In this document: piece by piece, positions 7,196-13,756 of the stretch | Position numbering within the stretch: position 1 is the stretch's first letter | How the letters are laid out: every line of letters begins with the position of its first letter | IMG/VR virus record: IMGVR_UViG_3300046003_007336 | Span: 124,001 to 188,000 of that record | Reading direction: 5' to 3' (one strand) | From: a virus | Length of the DNA stretch: 64,000 nucleotides | Program-made: the position numbers and the translations under genes | Notes under the pieces: model-generated | The model's database searches: none | What the model saw: only the letters and a program-made list of their open reading frames with translations | Told to the model about the DNA's origin: nothing

Positions 7196-7547
7196 GTTCG
7201 ACAAGGTCCATCTCGGGGTTCATGACCAGCATCTTGATGCAGTTGGGCCCCAGGTTGCCTCGGAGTGATCGAATGGCATCCTGCATGCTCGCAGGGCGAC
7301 GGCCACGGTTCTGAGAAGTTGCGCAAGCCCGGATGCGGGATGCCATGGCTTCGGCTGCGGTCTTGAGCCCATGGGGCTTGGCCCGCACGCGCATCCAGCC
7401 CTCGTTGCCGTCCAGATAGAAACGAATGACCGCTGTCCCCGCTTCGGTGTTGAACGTGGCGGTGACTGACTTGAGTTCGCGAACGCCGCGAAGGACCATG
7501 TCGATGTCGGACAGGGACGGGCGAGGGGTGAGTTCGTGAGCGCGCAT
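7158..7547 (-). CDS. Unknown late phage protein, 129 aa, leaderless
   Basis: The ATG at 7547 lies four bases after a TAAATA late box, so the transcript should start at the AUG and carry no ribosome-binding site. The protein has a beta-rich N-terminal half (VTATFNTEAGTAVIRFYLDG) and a helical middle (LKTAAEAMASRIRACA). It ends with an acidic/aromatic strand. No known family. The late promoter suggests a virion, assembly or lysis-phase role. Confidence 0.65.
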   Translation of the reverse strand: MRAHELTPRPSLSDIDMVLRGVRELKSVTATFNTEAGTAVIRFYLDGNEGWMRVRAKPHGLKTAAEAMASRIRACATSQNRGRRPASMQDAIRSLRGNLGPNCIKMLVMNPEMDLVELKWDTVEYGIRH

Positions 7548-7551
7548 GCCG

Positions 7552-7557
7552 TATTTA
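7552..7557 (-). promoter_or_regulatory. Late promoter box (CC-TAAATA-CG), leaderless geometry
   Basis: On the minus strand TAAATA is separated from ATG 7547 by four bases (CGGC). The predicted start of transcription falls on the start codon. The box overlaps the stop codon of the upstream gene at 7555. Confidence 0.65.
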
Positions 7558-7803
7558 GGCGGGCTTGCCGTTTACCGTCGCCTCGTAGGCGTAGAGGGTC
7601 TGGCCGGTCTCGGCCTCGTAGAGGTCGAACAGGGCGTTCATATTGGTCCGATCTTCGACCGGCACCGGGTCGGCAAGGCCGTCCTGGCTGTTCAGCACCG
7701 ATACCATGTCGTTCAGGGCAGCATCGGCCTTCTCGCCATTCCGAATACGGACCTGGAGAGACTTCACGATGGCGAGCCGTTCGTGGGCGGTGAAGGTCTT
7801 CAT
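7555..7803 (-). CDS. Unknown phage protein, 82 aa
   Basis: Begins with ATG 7803, overlapping the stop of the upstream gene. The N-terminal half is a helix (AHERLAIVKSLQVRIRNGEK), and the C-terminal half contains ALFDLYEAETGQTLYAYEAT. Its stop codon TAA is also the first part of the TAAATA late box of the next gene. No family is recognised. Confidence 0.6.
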   Translation of the reverse strand: MKTFTAHERLAIVKSLQVRIRNGEKADAALNDMVSVLNSQDGLADPVPVEDRTNMNALFDLYEAETGQTLYAYEATVNGKPA

Positions 7804-8324
7804 TGATCGGGCTCGCAGACGGTGGGGGACAGGGTGATGTCCTCGCGGACAGCGAAGCTCCGGCCCTTGGCGGGGCGACCATGCATGACGACATCCGGGG
7901 CGGCGCCGACGCGAACCACGTAGTTGACGTAGTTGAGATTATCGACGAAGCCCACGGCGGCGAAACGCGAGATGGCGGCGGCGCGCAGGAGCGGCTCGGT
8001 GGTTTCGATCTCAGCGGCGGGGAAATCACGGGTCACCCGGCGACCGTTGCGGGCCTTGTAGGTGACGTGGAAATGGTGGGTTTTCTGCGGCAGGACGTTC
8101 TCGCCCAGCCATTCCTGAATGTGCGAGATGGCGGCGTCGTTGAAGCCTTCCATCTTCAGGGCGTTGTCGAGAAAGCGGTTCAGACGACCGTTGTCCAGAT
8201 AGATGGGCGGAACGTCGCGCAGGCTGATCAGGATGCTGTTGGCCTTGTGCTCTTTCAGGAAACCGGTGCCGAACGAGTTGGCATAGTTGGTGAAATCCTG
8301 GACGGTCGCTGCGCAGATATTCAT
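7800..8324 (-). CDS. Unknown phage protein, 174 aa
   Basis: The ATG at 8324 follows a purine-rich ribosome-binding site (GAGGAGAGAG); the frame extends further upstream but that part covers the regulatory region. The protein is alpha/beta with NSILISLRDVPPIYLDNGRL near residue 30, a His-rich strand (KTHHFHVTYKARNGRR), and a C-terminal beta region. Upstream there is a perfect TTGACA (-35) at 8375-8370, but the -10 sequence is poor. Transcribed divergently from the endolysin gene. Function unknown. Confidence 0.65.
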   Translation of the reverse strand: MNICAATVQDFTNYANSFGTGFLKEHKANSILISLRDVPPIYLDNGRLNRFLDNALKMEGFNDAAISHIQEWLGENVLPQKTHHFHVTYKARNGRRVTRDFPAAEIETTEPLLRAAAISRFAAVGFVDNLNYVNYVVRVGAAPDVVMHGRPAKGRSFAVREDITLSPTVCEPDQ

Positions 8325-8391
8325 GGCTCTCTCCTCTTGAGCCCCCTTTGTGCACCCGCGTGGGATATTTGTCAAGCAAATACTCGCAACC

Positions 8392-8397
8392 TAAATA
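8392..8397 (+). promoter_or_regulatory. Late promoter box (CC-TAAATA-TG) for the endolysin, leaderless geometry
   Basis: TAAATA at 8392-8397 is followed by four bases and then ATG 8402. The predicted +1 is at or next to the start codon. It matches gp55-dependent late promoters and the expected late expression of lysis genes. Confidence 0.7.
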
Positions 8398-8401
8398 TGC
8401 G

Positions 8402-9280
8402 ATGGCACAAGAACACATTGACCTCCAGCGCAAACTCAAGGCTCTGGGATATAACCCCGGCGCCATTGACGGTGACCTCGGCCCCAAGTCGCTCCGCGCT
8501 ATCGCGCTGTTCCGCTCTGACTTCAACATCGCAGAAGGCGAATCTGCGGTCCTGACTGGCCTCGCCGACGCCGCAGCCGGTCGTCTCGGGATGTCTCCCC
8601 TGGCCCGCATCACTCCTGATCGTCTCCGCGAGCTTGCTCCGAATGCCAACGTCGCTGTCTTGGCTCCGATCTTGGACCGAGAGTGCTCGACGCACCGCAT
8701 CCTGACCCCTCGTCGTGTTCGCCAGTTCCTGGCTCAACTCGTCCACGAGAGTGGCGGCCTGACCAAGTTCGAAGAGAACCTCCGCTATCGCGACCCGGCT
8801 CGTCTTGATGAAATCTTTTCGGCCGTCCGTGGTATCGCTGATGCCCGCGCTCTGATCGCCAAGGGCCCGCAGGCCATCGCAAACCGCGTCTACGCAAACC
8901 GTGGCGGCAACGGTAACGAAGCCTCCGGCGACGGCTGGCGGTATCGCGGCATGGGCCCCATCCAAATCACCGGCAAGGATAACTGCCGCGCCGCCTCGGC
9001 GTGGACCGGCGTGGACCTCGTCCGCAACCCCGAACTCCTCCTCACCCCCGCCATTGGTATTCGTGCCGCGTGTGGCTTCTGGGTGGCGAACAAAATCAAC
9101 GAGATGGTTGACGAAGACGCAAACGAAGGAGCTATCGGAAACATCACCCAGCATCTGCGTCTGAATGAGGAAGACGATGTCCGTCAGGCCACGCGCGCAG
9201 TCAACGGCCCGGCCTCTGAAGGTCTGGCAGAGCGGCGCCTTGTTCTCGAACGCGCCGGTCAAATCTGGAGACGCCCGTGA
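8402..9280 (+). CDS. Endolysin: peptidoglycan-binding domain plus GH19-like lysozyme
   Basis: Degrades peptidoglycan at the end of infection. Residues 5-65 form a PG_binding_1 repeat (LQRKLKALGYNPGAIDGDLG, with the usual G-P-K-S-x-R-A-I follow-up). Residues 80-292 resemble the glycoside hydrolase 19/chitinase-type lysozymes of phages: FLAQLVHESGG (catalytic Glu), IANRVYANRGGNG, and GWRYRGMGPIQITGKDN, which is the hallmark of this family. Length 292 is typical of two-domain endolysins. There is no signal peptide, so export probably depends on a holin, which I could not identify nearby. It is expressed from a late box four bases before the ATG. The stop overlaps the GTG of the Nudix gene. Confidence 0.9.
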   Translation: MAQEHIDLQRKLKALGYNPGAIDGDLGPKSLRAIALFRSDFNIAEGESAVLTGLADAAAGRLGMSPLARITPDRLRELAPNANVAVLAPILDRECSTHRILTPRRVRQFLAQLVHESGGLTKFEENLRYRDPARLDEIFSAVRGIADARALIAKGPQAIANRVYANRGGNGNEASGDGWRYRGMGPIQITGKDNCRAASAWTGVDLVRNPELLLTPAIGIRAACGFWVANKINEMVDEDANEGAIGNITQHLRLNEEDDVRQATRAVNGPASEGLAERRLVLERAGQIWRRP

Positions 9281-9813
9281 GACGCTACATAGATATCCTG
9301 ATGGAGGCCTCCTTCTCGCATGACGAGATCGAAGACATCCATCACAAAGCCCTGAAGGATACTGGTTTCTGGGGTTCACAAGGCGCGGGTTGCATCATCT
9401 TGGCACGCTCGACTGACCGTATTCTCCTCTGCCATCGTTCCAAGGACGTAGAGCAACCCCACACGTGGGGAAACTGGGGCGGAGCCATAGACCCAGGCGA
9501 GACCCCAGAGGAGGCCGTCCAGCGCGAAGCCTATGAGGAAAGCGGACACCCCGGACCTTTCGAGGCCATTCCCCTGTTCGTCTTCGAGTCGGGTTCGTTC
9601 CGCTACAGCAACTTCCTCGTGGTCGTCGATGATGAGTTCACTCCCACCCCGCCTTCTCGGCAGAACTGGGAAACGCAGGGGCACCAGTGGTGCGAATGGG
9701 GGCAGTGGCCTCAGCCGCTGCACTTCGGCCTCGTGAGCCTCTTCAATGACCCAGCCAGTGTCGCTGCAATTCAGAAAGAGATCGCGGAAAACCGCGCAGC
9801 GAGGGGCGAATGA
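9277..9813 (+). CDS. Nudix hydrolase
   Basis: Hydrolyses a nucleoside diphosphate linked to another moiety. The Nudix box is complete: GGAIDPGETPEEAVQREAYE followed by ESG (residues 68-90), matching G-x5-E-x7-R-E-U-x-E-E-x-G-U. An N-terminal extension of about 35 residues precedes the fold. Phages use such enzymes on dNTPs, ADP-ribose or capped RNAs; the substrate cannot be assigned. Starts at GTG 9277, overlapping the endolysin stop, and is therefore probably co-transcribed late. The next gene follows with an ATGA overlap. Confidence 0.88.
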   Translation: MRRYIDILMEASFSHDEIEDIHHKALKDTGFWGSQGAGCIILARSTDRILLCHRSKDVEQPHTWGNWGGAIDPGETPEEAVQREAYEESGHPGPFEAIPLFVFESGSFRYSNFLVVVDDEFTPTPPSRQNWETQGHQWCEWGQWPQPLHFGLVSLFNDPASVAAIQKEIAENRAARGE

Positions 9814-10388
9814 GGTTCCGTGAACTCTTTGAGAGCATCCTGGCCCAGCCGCCGTCTAGCGACGCCATGTATGCCTTCTATGACGCGCAGGAGCGGGAAC
9901 TCGCCAAGATGGTGGCCGAGTTCCGTTCTGGAGGTGCAGCCCGCCAGGACTGGCCTCTCGTCCCAGCCGCGCGCCTGATCAAGATTTGGAAAGATCATGC
10001 CCGAATGGGCATCGTCCGGGATACGAAGGGCATGCAGGAGATCGCAACCCGTTTCTACTTCAACATCGTCCGCTTGCTCAACAACACCGAGGTGGCCGAG
10101 CATGGCACGAAGTCCAAGGAAGAGGTTCTCCAAGATCACATGGAAGACCCGGAGGAAATGGAAGCCTTCGTCGAGTGGGCAACCGACACCGATCACGGTT
10201 GGAGGATTTCAGACTACGGCTTTCCCCGCCTGACGGAACTCGCGTTTCGTCTCAACGACGCTTACGACGCAGAGGAAAAGCTCCTCGTCTGCGACGCTAT
10301 TTTGAACGTCGTCCACCAGCGTTCCGACATGGCCTCGTGGTTCGTCGAGGGTGGGACCCGAACTCTAGACGCTATTTCTTCGGAGTAG
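9810..10388 (+). CDS. Unknown phage protein, 192 aa (MRFRELFES start)
   Basis: The N-terminal MRFRELFESILA is a type of start often seen in structural or late proteins of T4-like marine and soil phages. The remainder is predicted to be almost entirely helical, with acidic patches (HMEDPEEMEAFVEWA) and a C-terminal helix bundle. No catalytic residues can be assigned. It is third in the endolysin/Nudix late operon (ATGA overlap) and overlaps the convergent gene at 10372 by 17 bases. Confidence 0.65.
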   Translation: MRFRELFESILAQPPSSDAMYAFYDAQERELAKMVAEFRSGGAARQDWPLVPAARLIKIWKDHARMGIVRDTKGMQEIATRFYFNIVRLLNNTEVAEHGTKSKEEVLQDHMEDPEEMEAFVEWATDTDHGWRISDYGFPRLTELAFRLNDAYDAEEKLLVCDAILNVVHQRSDMASWFVEGGTRTLDAISSE

Positions 10389-10695
10389 GGCGGATGCCCC
10401 ACGGCTGAGTTTTCGGCTTCACGACCGAGTGGAGTACCGCCATGGTCTCCCGCATCGTGTTCGCCGACAGGCTGTTGACCACGCTGATGATCGCGTCGTG
10501 CAGGAGAATAGGCACGCCGTCGAGGGACCAGCGGGCGATGAGAGAGTGGAACTTCCGCGTCGTCGTGGTCACCTCGTCGTTCAGATCAGTCTCCGTGAGG
10601 ACGACGGTGGTGAACCCGAAACGCCCGACCGTGATTGCGATCTTGGTCACTTCGCCGGTCGGCTTCGTCATCGTGATGGTTGCGGTCTCGGGCAT
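10372..10695 (-). CDS. Unknown phage protein, 107 aa
   Basis: The start is ATG 10695 with a TTGGAG ribosome-binding site about ten bases upstream; the frame continues to 10749 but without a better start. The protein is beta-rich at the N-terminus (TATITMTKPTGEVTKIAITV), with many Thr residues and an amphipathic region (FHSLIARWSLDGVPILL). Two promoter-like elements lie upstream on the minus strand: TTGACA at 10749-10744 and a late TAAATA at 10777-10772. Function unknown. Confidence 0.6.
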   Translation of the reverse strand: MPETATITMTKPTGEVTKIAITVGRFGFTTVVLTETDLNDEVTTTTRKFHSLIARWSLDGVPILLHDAIISVVNSLSANTMRETMAVLHSVVKPKTQPWGIRPTPKK

Positions 10696-10771
10696 GCGCG
10701 ATCTCCAAAATGGTTCAGACCAGCATTGCACATTTGGATTGCGTGTCAAGAAAAGACTGCGACGAGGACCC

Positions 10772-10777
10772 TATTTA
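10772..10777 (-). promoter_or_regulatory. Late promoter box (AC-TAAATA-GG)
   Basis: TAAATA on the minus strand, 76 bases before the start of the gene at 10695. It lies in the divergent region shared with phoH. Confidence 0.45.
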
Positions 10778-10828
10778 GTCTCGCAACTTTCTTCGAAAGT
10801 CTCCACACATCTCCAAAAAACGGACTCC

Positions 10829-10834
10829 TAAATA
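10829..10834 (+). promoter_or_regulatory. Late promoter box (CC-TAAATA-CA) before phoH
   Basis: TAAATA on the plus strand, 51 bases before the GTG of phoH. The leader contains the ribosome-binding site TAGGAG. Confidence 0.5.
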
Positions 10835-10885
10835 CAAGGTGCGGCACACACGACCTAACCTTTCCTCTTACTAGGAGACCTAACA

Positions 10886-11668
10886 GTGGCACGACAAATG
10901 AAGCGCGCTAACGCCAAACGCGCTGACAAGCCTAACCCCCGCGAAGACCGCAACCAGTCCTATGGCCGCCAAGGTCAGCAACAGCGCGAAACCCGCGATG
11001 ACAGTGCTGAATCGATGCGCCCCAAAAAGCGGGTTGAACTCCTCCCACGCAGCGTTGCTCAAGAGGATTACTGTGACGCTCTCCTCGACCCCGACAAGCA
11101 CGTCGTGTTCGCCATGGGCCCCGCAGGTTGCGGAAAAACCCTTCTCGCCACCCAGTATGCCGTCAAGGGTCTCCTCGACGGTAGCTTCGATAAAATCGTC
11201 ATCACTCGTCCGGCCGTCTCGGTCGATGAGCAGCACGGCTTCCTGCCAGGCGGCCTCGTAGAGAAAATGCAGCCGTGGATGATGCCCATCCTGGACGTCT
11301 TCAAAGAACACTTCTCGCCCGCCCAGGTCGCGAAGATGATTCAGAACGAAGTCATCGAGATCGCACCGCTAGCCTTCATGCGTGGTCGGACGTTCAAGAA
11401 CTCCATCATCATCGCCGACGAAATGCAGAACTCAACGACGAGCCAGACCAAAATGGTCCTGACCCGTATCGGCGAGAACTCGAAAATCCTCATCACGGGC
11501 GACCTCAAGCAACACGACCGGGGCTTCGACACCAACGGTCTCAAGGATTTCGTTGAACGCCTTGAGAAGCGCGTCAGCCCATCGATTTCGGTCATCCGCT
11601 TCGGGAACTCAGACGTGGAACGTCACCCCGTCATCGAAGACATTCTCGCCATCTACGGCGACGATTGA
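10886..11668 (+). CDS. phoH: PhoH-like ATPase
   Basis: A cytoplasmic P-loop ATPase of the PhoH family, very common in T4-like phages; PhoH2-type relatives act as RNA helicase/RNases, but the phage role is not established. The first 45 residues are a basic, low-complexity extension (RQMKRANAKRADKPNPRED). The ATPase core follows with Walker A GPAGCGKTLLA (about residues 78-88), ITRPAVSVDEQHGFLPGG, Walker B IIIADEMQNSTT, and sensor-like ILITGDLKQHD. Translation starts at GTG 10886 behind a CTAGGAGACC ribosome-binding site. A late TAAATA box lies upstream and a strong terminator downstream, so this is a single-gene transcript. Confidence 0.92.
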   Translation: MARQMKRANAKRADKPNPREDRNQSYGRQGQQQRETRDDSAESMRPKKRVELLPRSVAQEDYCDALLDPDKHVVFAMGPAGCGKTLLATQYAVKGLLDGSFDKIVITRPAVSVDEQHGFLPGGLVEKMQPWMMPILDVFKEHFSPAQVAKMIQNEVIEIAPLAFMRGRTFKNSIIIADEMQNSTTSQTKMVLTRIGENSKILITGDLKQHDRGFDTNGLKDFVERLEKRVSPSISVIRFGNSDVERHPVIEDILAIYGDD

Positions 11669-11694
11669 TCTGCACTGCTTTGCCGCATAGAGAG

Positions 11695-11718
11695 GGCGCC
11701 CTTCGGGGCGCCTTTTTT
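11695..11718 (+). terminator. Rho-independent terminator after phoH
   Basis: A perfect 7-bp stem GGCGCCC / GGGCGCC closes a TTCG tetraloop (11695-11712) and is followed by six T residues. A textbook intrinsic terminator in the plus direction. Confidence 0.95.
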
Positions 11719-12043
11719 ATAGGACGTCGATGACGTCCCCATCCGCGTCCAGATAGGTGATCGTGTAGCGGGGGTCCGACGTGGACATGCAAGACAGACA
11801 GCAAGCCACTATCTCAACGGTGCCTACGGGGTCCTGGGAGGGGTCCCTGACGGCCTGAATGGTGGTTTGGCATGTCGGGCACCGAACCGTCAACATACAG
11901 TCGCAGCGGGCCGCCCTAGGGGCTCCACAACGCAGGCAGCGGACGTTCTGGTCTATCAGATGATCTATCGGAGTCACGAAATCCTCCAGAATTAAATCAA
12001 GGGCGAGCGGATAGTCAGTCCACTCGCCCTTAGACCTTACCAT
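11717..12043 (-). CDS. Cys-rich zinc-ribbon-like protein, possibly a remnant of a longer gene
   Basis: A 108-residue frame with paired cysteines CLRC, CDC, CPTC and CLSC, typical of one or two zinc ribbons. The ATG at 12043 has no convincing ribosome-binding site. The same frame stays open and coding-like for another 36 codons upstream (with SYLGLRIILCG just before the ATG), so the annotated start may be only an internal Met. Upstream coding potential switches frame at about 12151 (see the next entry). It is not preceded by an obvious promoter. I therefore treat it as a gene of uncertain start, perhaps the 3' part of a broken reading frame. Confidence 0.5.
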   Translation of the reverse strand: MVRSKGEWTDYPLALDLILEDFVTPIDHLIDQNVRCLRCGAPRAARCDCMLTVRCPTCQTTIQAVRDPSQDPVGTVEIVACCLSCMSTSDPRYTITYLDADGDVIDVL

Positions 12044-12330
12044 CCCGCAAAGGATGATTCGGAGGCCTAGATAGGAGGCCTTGAAGTTTTTCGCTTCGGC
12101 GCACCCGTCCGAAGACAGATGTAATGCTTGGTGTCTGAGACGGTCTTCTAACCGCTAGCTGAGTATGGTTCAGCCATTTCCTCCACCACTGAACGCAGGG
12201 GACTCGGACTACATCCAGATCGTCTTGCGACGATCTCGAAGGTTCAATGTGCCGTTCCTCTTGCGAGGGGGCTTGGCTTCCCTTCCTTGAGCCCGAAGCT
12301 CTGGGTTGGGGTGGGTGGCTGCGCGGCCAC
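12044..12330 (-). pseudogene. Interrupted coding sequence upstream of the zinc-ribbon gene
   Basis: Reading the minus strand from GTG 12330 (11 bases after an AAAGGAG site) gives about 28 codons, then a TGA at 12246-12244. The same frame continues with EIVARRSGCSPSPLRSVVEE, which looks like a helix-turn-helix, to a TAG at 12150-12148. A shift of -1 at that point gives a frame (RLEDRLRHQALHLSSDG) that runs without stops into the zinc-ribbon protein. One stop and one frameshift in a coding-like stretch suggest a decayed gene, an assembly error or recoding. Hairpins are also present: a GCAA-loop stem near 12222-12240 and a GGAGGCCT direct repeat at 12061-12081. I found no convincing tRNA in this 355-base region. 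Confidence 0.4.
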
Positions 12331-12387
12331 CGCCTGAACAACTCCTTTCTAGCCAGACCCGATCAGGGGTGCAACTGGATTTTTCGG

Positions 12388-12414
12388 TTATCCACAGGCT
12401 ACGAGTTATCCACA
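12388..12414 (+). promoter_or_regulatory. Pair of DnaA-box sequences
   Basis: TTATCCACA occurs at 12388-12396 and again at 12406-12414, in the same orientation and 18 bp apart. Both are perfect matches to the bacterial DnaA box consensus TTATNCACA. The second lies in the last codons of the minus-strand gene at 12399; the first lies outside coding sequence. They could mark a replication-related site. Confidence 0.5.
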
Positions 12415-12998
12415 GTTTCTGTGGGCAAATATGCCCACTCTGGGAAACGAAGTTTGAAAGCGATCAGGTCTCCCTGCTTCTCGAAGAAGAGGGTGTGCTG
12501 GGCCGTGACCGCTCCCTTGAAATGCTCGTAGAAACCCCACAGGCCGCCCAGCGGGTTCGTCCGCGTGAACTCGCGATAGATGGTATTGTGATCGACCGTC
12601 GAGAGGTCACGGACCTCGACGCCATAAAAGATTTTCCCCGCTGCCAGCATCTCCTGGTAGCGATCTTCGTTGAGGTAGTTGGTGTTGATCTCGCCTGCGG
12701 GCTGCCAGAATCGGTTGTCCCCCGTGCGGATGCGGGTGTCGCGGCACATCTGGATGACGCGCTTGGCCTGCTTGTAGTCTCCCAATTTGATGTGACGGCG
12801 CACGCTATCCAGCCACTGAAAGCGGATGTGTCGAAGATGGAGGTCGCCGTTCAGGCCGTCCTGGTCTTTACGGTAGTTCTCTTTCTCCGTCCGCATGTGA
12901 TTGAGGTCGCGGTTGCAGCGGTCCCGAATTAGCGCAAGGCCGCGCCGCCCGCGCTCGCGCTTCCCAGCCCGCCATTCTGCTGCGGAGATGAACCTCAT
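12399..12998 (-). CDS. Unknown phage protein, 199 aa, with F-K-L-R-F motif
   Basis: The N-terminal half is basic and helical (EWRAGKRERGRRGLALIRDR, about residues 8-27). The C-terminal part reads HTLFFEKQGDLIAFKLRFPE (about residues 168-187): an aromatic strand, a charged turn and F-K-L-R-F. The same terminal unit recurs in several other proteins of this phage. ATG 12998 overlaps the stop of the gene at 12995, so it is coupled to the Lar-like gene. Function unknown; the last codons carry a DnaA-box sequence. Confidence 0.7.
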   Translation of the reverse strand: MRFISAAEWRAGKRERGRRGLALIRDRCNRDLNHMRTEKENYRKDQDGLNGDLHLRHIRFQWLDSVRRHIKLGDYKQAKRVIQMCRDTRIRTGDNRFWQPAGEINTNYLNEDRYQEMLAAGKIFYGVEVRDLSTVDHNTIYREFTRTNPLGGLWGFYEHFKGAVTAQHTLFFEKQGDLIAFKLRFPEWAYLPTETVDNS

Positions 12999-13663
12999 TG
13001 GATATCGTCAATCGGCGGCGTGCGCCACTCTGTCTGGAGCCACCGTTGGTCGGCCCGGCTCTTTTCGTCGAAGTGGTCACTCCCCGCTGTCTCCTCAAAG
13101 GTGAACTCTGAACCGAGTTCGATGTGCTTGAGACGAACGTTAGACCAGCGATAGTAAAAGAGGTCGCGATCATCGAGCCTGAATACGAATGGCCGGATAT
13201 ACTGTTCGGAGATCGAGTATTGACGCTTCTCACCAATAGATGGTGTCACGGTGCCGCGCCAGATGTCGTATATCCGTTTGCCATCCTCGGTAAAGACGGG
13301 GCGGAGGGCGGAGAGGAAATGCCCGGCGATGCGGCCACGAGGAAGTCGGTAGACGCTCTGGGTGGTCTTGGCGTATTCGAACAGCCCCTTGGTCGTTCGG
13401 GACACCACGACGTGTTGTTTTGGAAGAGTGATTGAAAGGGGGATACGGATTTCGTCGCGGTTCCACCGCTCGGCGGCTTCCCGGCCAGTCAGTTCGTTCC
13501 GGTTCTCGGCCACAAGTGGTCCATCGCAGCAATTCGGCCGCGAGCACGAGACCCGCATGTTTATTCTGCTATAACTGTTGCCGGGTGCGAACGCCGAAGC
13601 CAGTCCCGGATAATTGCCGCACCACGGGCAGGCGTTCATCACTGGCTTGATCTTCGGATACAT
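12995..13663 (-). CDS. Lar-like zinc-ribbon protein with a long C-terminal extension
   Basis: The first 75 residues match the restriction-alleviation (Lar) family: CPWCGNYPGL (first Cys pair), VSCSRPNCCDGP (second Cys group), and REAAERWNRDE, the family's typical A-x-x-x-W-N-x-R ending. In the Rac prophage, Lar modulates type I restriction. Lar is about 60-70 residues, whereas this protein has 222. The remaining 145 residues are beta-rich with an unusual content of Arg/Tyr (RPFVFRLDDRDLFYYRW) and are not recognised. A TTGACA lies upstream at 13697-13692 but its -10 box is poor. Confidence 0.65.
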   Translation of the reverse strand: MYPKIKPVMNACPWCGNYPGLASAFAPGNSYSRINMRVSCSRPNCCDGPLVAENRNELTGREAAERWNRDEIRIPLSITLPKQHVVVSRTTKGLFEYAKTTQSVYRLPRGRIAGHFLSALRPVFTEDGKRIYDIWRGTVTPSIGEKRQYSISEQYIRPFVFRLDDRDLFYYRWSNVRLKHIELGSEFTFEETAGSDHFDEKSRADQRWLQTEWRTPPIDDIQ

Positions 13664-13700
13664 CTTCCGGGTCTACCACACCGAATATACATGTCAAGCA

Positions 13701-13730
13701 AAAGAAAAGGGCCGCCCTTTCGAGCGGCCC
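13701..13730 (-). terminator. Rho-independent terminator after the capsid gene
   Basis: A stem of GGGCCGC / GCGGCCC (13709-13715 with 13724-13730) around an eight-base loop. On the minus strand it is followed by TTTTCTTT. It ends the capsid operon 27 bases after the gp23 stop. Confidence 0.85.
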
Positions 13731-13756
13731 CCTCTTACCATCAGTAAGAACTGGTC

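Noticed and set aside
8348-8375. A full sigma70 promoter on the minus strand with TTGACA at 8375-8370
   Set aside because: The -35 is perfect but 16-17 bases away there is only GCACAA, not a credible -10. Similar isolated TTGACA elements occur at 10749, 13697 and 56100 and were also not called.
12044-12390. A tRNA gene in the region with strong hairpins
   Set aside because: I compared stem, loop and T-arm patterns on both strands. Some pieces (GGAGGAAATGGCTGAAC on the minus strand) resemble the 5' part of a Ser tRNA, but no anticodon arm, T-arm or matching acceptor 3' end can be made.
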